Shown: one piece after another, positions 5,711 to 6,619 of the stretch
Layout: each line of letters begins with the position of its first letter
How positions within the stretch are numbered: the first letter of the stretch is position 1
NCBI GenBank assembly: GCA_027083485.1
Contig: JALWOO010000259.1
Coordinates: forward strand, 1-6,619
Reading direction: 5' to 3'
DNA from: Amylibacter sp.
GTDB lineage: Bacteria > Pseudomonadota > Alphaproteobacteria > Rhodobacterales > Rhodobacteraceae
Length of the DNA stretch: 6,619 nucleotides
Translations under genes and position numbers: made by a program
The notes under the pieces: model-generated
Database searches by the model: none
Told to the model about the DNA's origin: nothing
The model's input: the letters and a program-made list of their open reading frames with translations, nothing else

Positions 5711-6571
5711 ATGCCTAAAAGCGAAACACCCACTGCGCTGAAACCGGATAATCCGGGAGCAGAGCTGCGCATCGCGATTGCTTTGTCATTGGTGTGGGTG
5801 TTGGCCTGTGGTCTGTATCTGGTCTTTGTACCTGGGGCATTTGCCAGCATGACATATGATATGGTCGGCCTGGTCTTTCTGCTGATCGGGGTTGTGTTTC
5901 CTCTGGTTCTGATCTGGACTGTGTCCTACGTAACCAGCTCCATTCGTTCTATTCGCACAGAAGCAACAGTGCTGCGCCATTCTATGGAACAGATAAAATC
6001 TGTTCTTCAAGACCGTCCTGCAGTGGATAGCAGCCAACAGGAAAAGCTGGAACAGCAACTGGCCGAAATATCGGCGCTGACACAACAAACCGAGGCCCGG
6101 CTCGCCAGAATGACGCACATAGAGGGGGGCAATCCGGATGATCCACTGCCCACCCGCACGGATGCGGCGGCCTTGGCCACGCCTCAACCGGCTCCCCAGG
6201 ATCAAAACCAGTCTGCACTGCCCTTGCAAACCCCCGAAGGTCCGGAACGGGTGCCCATCAGCATTGCCGAGTTTATCAAAGCCCTGAATTTCCCCGATAA
6301 TGCCGAAGATCGCGAAGGTTTTCGCGTGCTGCGCCGCGCCTTTGAGGAACGCCAGCTTGGTAAATTGCTGCGTGCCTCGCAGGATGTGCTGACCTTGCTG
6401 TCGCAAGATGGCATCTACATGGACGACCTCAATCCGGATAAACCGCTTCCGGCTTATGTTCATGGTATTTCACAAACAGATGGTCCCGTCGCTGATAAGC
6501 GGCCCAACCTTCCAGGTCCGCCACGCCGAGTTTATTCGGTTTATTCCGCTTTGAATTTTGTTTCAAGATAA
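5711..6571 (+). CDS. Two-helix membrane protein with coiled coil, C-terminus probably replaced
   Basis: Not recognised as a named protein. A short soluble N-terminus is followed by two membrane helices at about 21-40 and 50-74, a polar Glu/Gln-rich probable coiled coil at about 76-133, a Pro/Gln/Ala-rich linker at about 134-182, and a conserved-looking domain from about 183 (RVPISIAEFIKALNFPDNAED...) to YMDDLNPD at 236-243. GAGGA lies 9 bases before the ATG. The gene follows greA by 33 bases. As I recall, Rhodobacteraceae relatives continue after MDDL.PD with roughly a hundred more residues. Here the last 43 residues are unlike that: Pro/Arg/Ser-rich, and antisense to a better reading frame on the - strand. 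The stop at 6569-6571 is therefore probably not the ancestral one; residues 1-243 are credible and 244-286 doubtful. A role in membrane anchoring or scaffolding is only a guess. Confidence 0.
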   Translation: MPKSETPTALKPDNPGAELRIAIALSLVWVLACGLYLVFVPGAFASMTYDMVGLVFLLIGVVFPLVLIWTVSYVTSSIRSIRTEATVLRHSMEQIKSVLQDRPAVDSSQQEKLEQQLAEISALTQQTEARLARMTHIEGGNPDDPLPTRTDAAALATPQPAPQDQNQSALPLQTPEGPERVPISIAEFIKALNFPDNAEDREGFRVLRRAFEERQLGKLLRASQDVLTLLSQDGIYMDDLNPDKPLPAYVHGISQTDGPVADKRPNLPGPPRRVYSVYSALNFVSR

Positions 6572-6619
6572 TGTATCGATTTCCCCAATGGAATTGAGGC
6601 GCTCCCATTTCCGTATATT
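6429..6619 (-). pseudogene. Interior fragment of an unrelated protein, open at the right edge
   Basis: On the - strand a frame enters from the right edge (first full codon 6617-6615) and runs 62 codons to TGA at 6431-6429. The other two - strand frames are broken by stops. The peptide reads like real protein, with GAPQFHWGNRYI, KPNKLGVADLEGWAAY, HLFVKYHEH and PEAVYPD. From memory this resembles uncharacterised proteins related to aldose 1-epimerases, in which GWAAY, LFVK and YPD.G appear in that order and the chain continues past YPD. Here it stops exactly at the palindrome ATCCGGAT (6432-6439), so the gene seems to have lost its C-terminal part. The Lys/Asn-rich stretch and lower GC (32 of 89 bases in 6531-6619) differ from the preceding genes. 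Family identity is tentative; coding character is more secure. Confidence 0.

Noticed and set aside
5786..6463. Long - strand open frame of 225 codons opposite the membrane-protein gene
   Set aside because: Its translation is a shadow of the + strand membrane protein, whose two hydrophobic helices, coiled coil and ribosome binding site favour the + strand reading. It is in a different frame from the fragment proposed at 6429-6619.
1..6619. CRISPR array, tRNA, rRNA, insertion sequence or phage attachment site
   Set aside because: No regularly spaced repeats, cloverleaf sequence, transposase-like frame or long terminal inverted repeats were found on either strand. The right-end anomaly lacks transposase or terminal-repeat evidence within the window.

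Overview
The window looks like chromosomal housekeeping DNA from an alphaproteobacterium, most likely a Rhodobacteraceae (Roseobacter-group) member. This is inferred from protein character and gene order; no database search was possible. No phage, insertion sequence, CRISPR array, tRNA or rRNA was recognised.

Layout, left to right. (1) The 3' part of a long-chain polyprenyl diphosphate synthase gene on the + strand enters from the left edge and stops at 646. (2) On the - strand lies a two-gene unit: a secreted tetratricopeptide-repeat (TPR) protein (GTG start at 3161, stop at 1467), overlapped by 11 bases by ispE (1477 to 602). The ispE 3' end in turn overlaps the convergent prenyl synthase gene by 45 bases. 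(3) Also on the - strand is a complete electron transfer flavoprotein-ubiquinone oxidoreductase (ETF-QO) gene, 4973 to 3318, closed by a clear intrinsic terminator at 3281-3310. (4) A 233-base divergent intergenic region (4974-5206) contains three short perfect inverted repeats and a weak promoter candidate. (5) On the + strand are greA and, 33 bases after it, a gene for an unrecognised two-helix membrane protein with a coiled coil. (6) The last 190 bases read well on the - strand as an interior piece of an unrelated protein, and the break coincides with a palindrome inside the + strand gene.

How the genes fit together. IspE catalyses the fourth step of the non-mevalonate isoprenoid pathway, the prenyl synthase makes the long prenyl tail of ubiquinone, and ETF-QO feeds electrons from acyl-CoA and amino-acid dehydrogenases into the ubiquinone pool. 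Three of the five complete or partial recognised genes therefore touch ubiquinone supply or use. GreA is the transcript-cleavage factor of RNA polymerase. The TPR protein is probably periplasmic; its position just before ispE recalls the gammaproteobacterial order TPR gene (lbcA)-lolB-ispE.

Most of the window is ordinary. The one real anomaly is the right end: near 6432-6439 (the 8-base palindrome ATCCGGAT) the + strand membrane-protein gene appears to lose its natural C-terminus and run into AT-richer sequence that encodes, on the opposite strand, a fragment of another protein. This is either a rearrangement breaking two genes or a chimeric join in the assembly.
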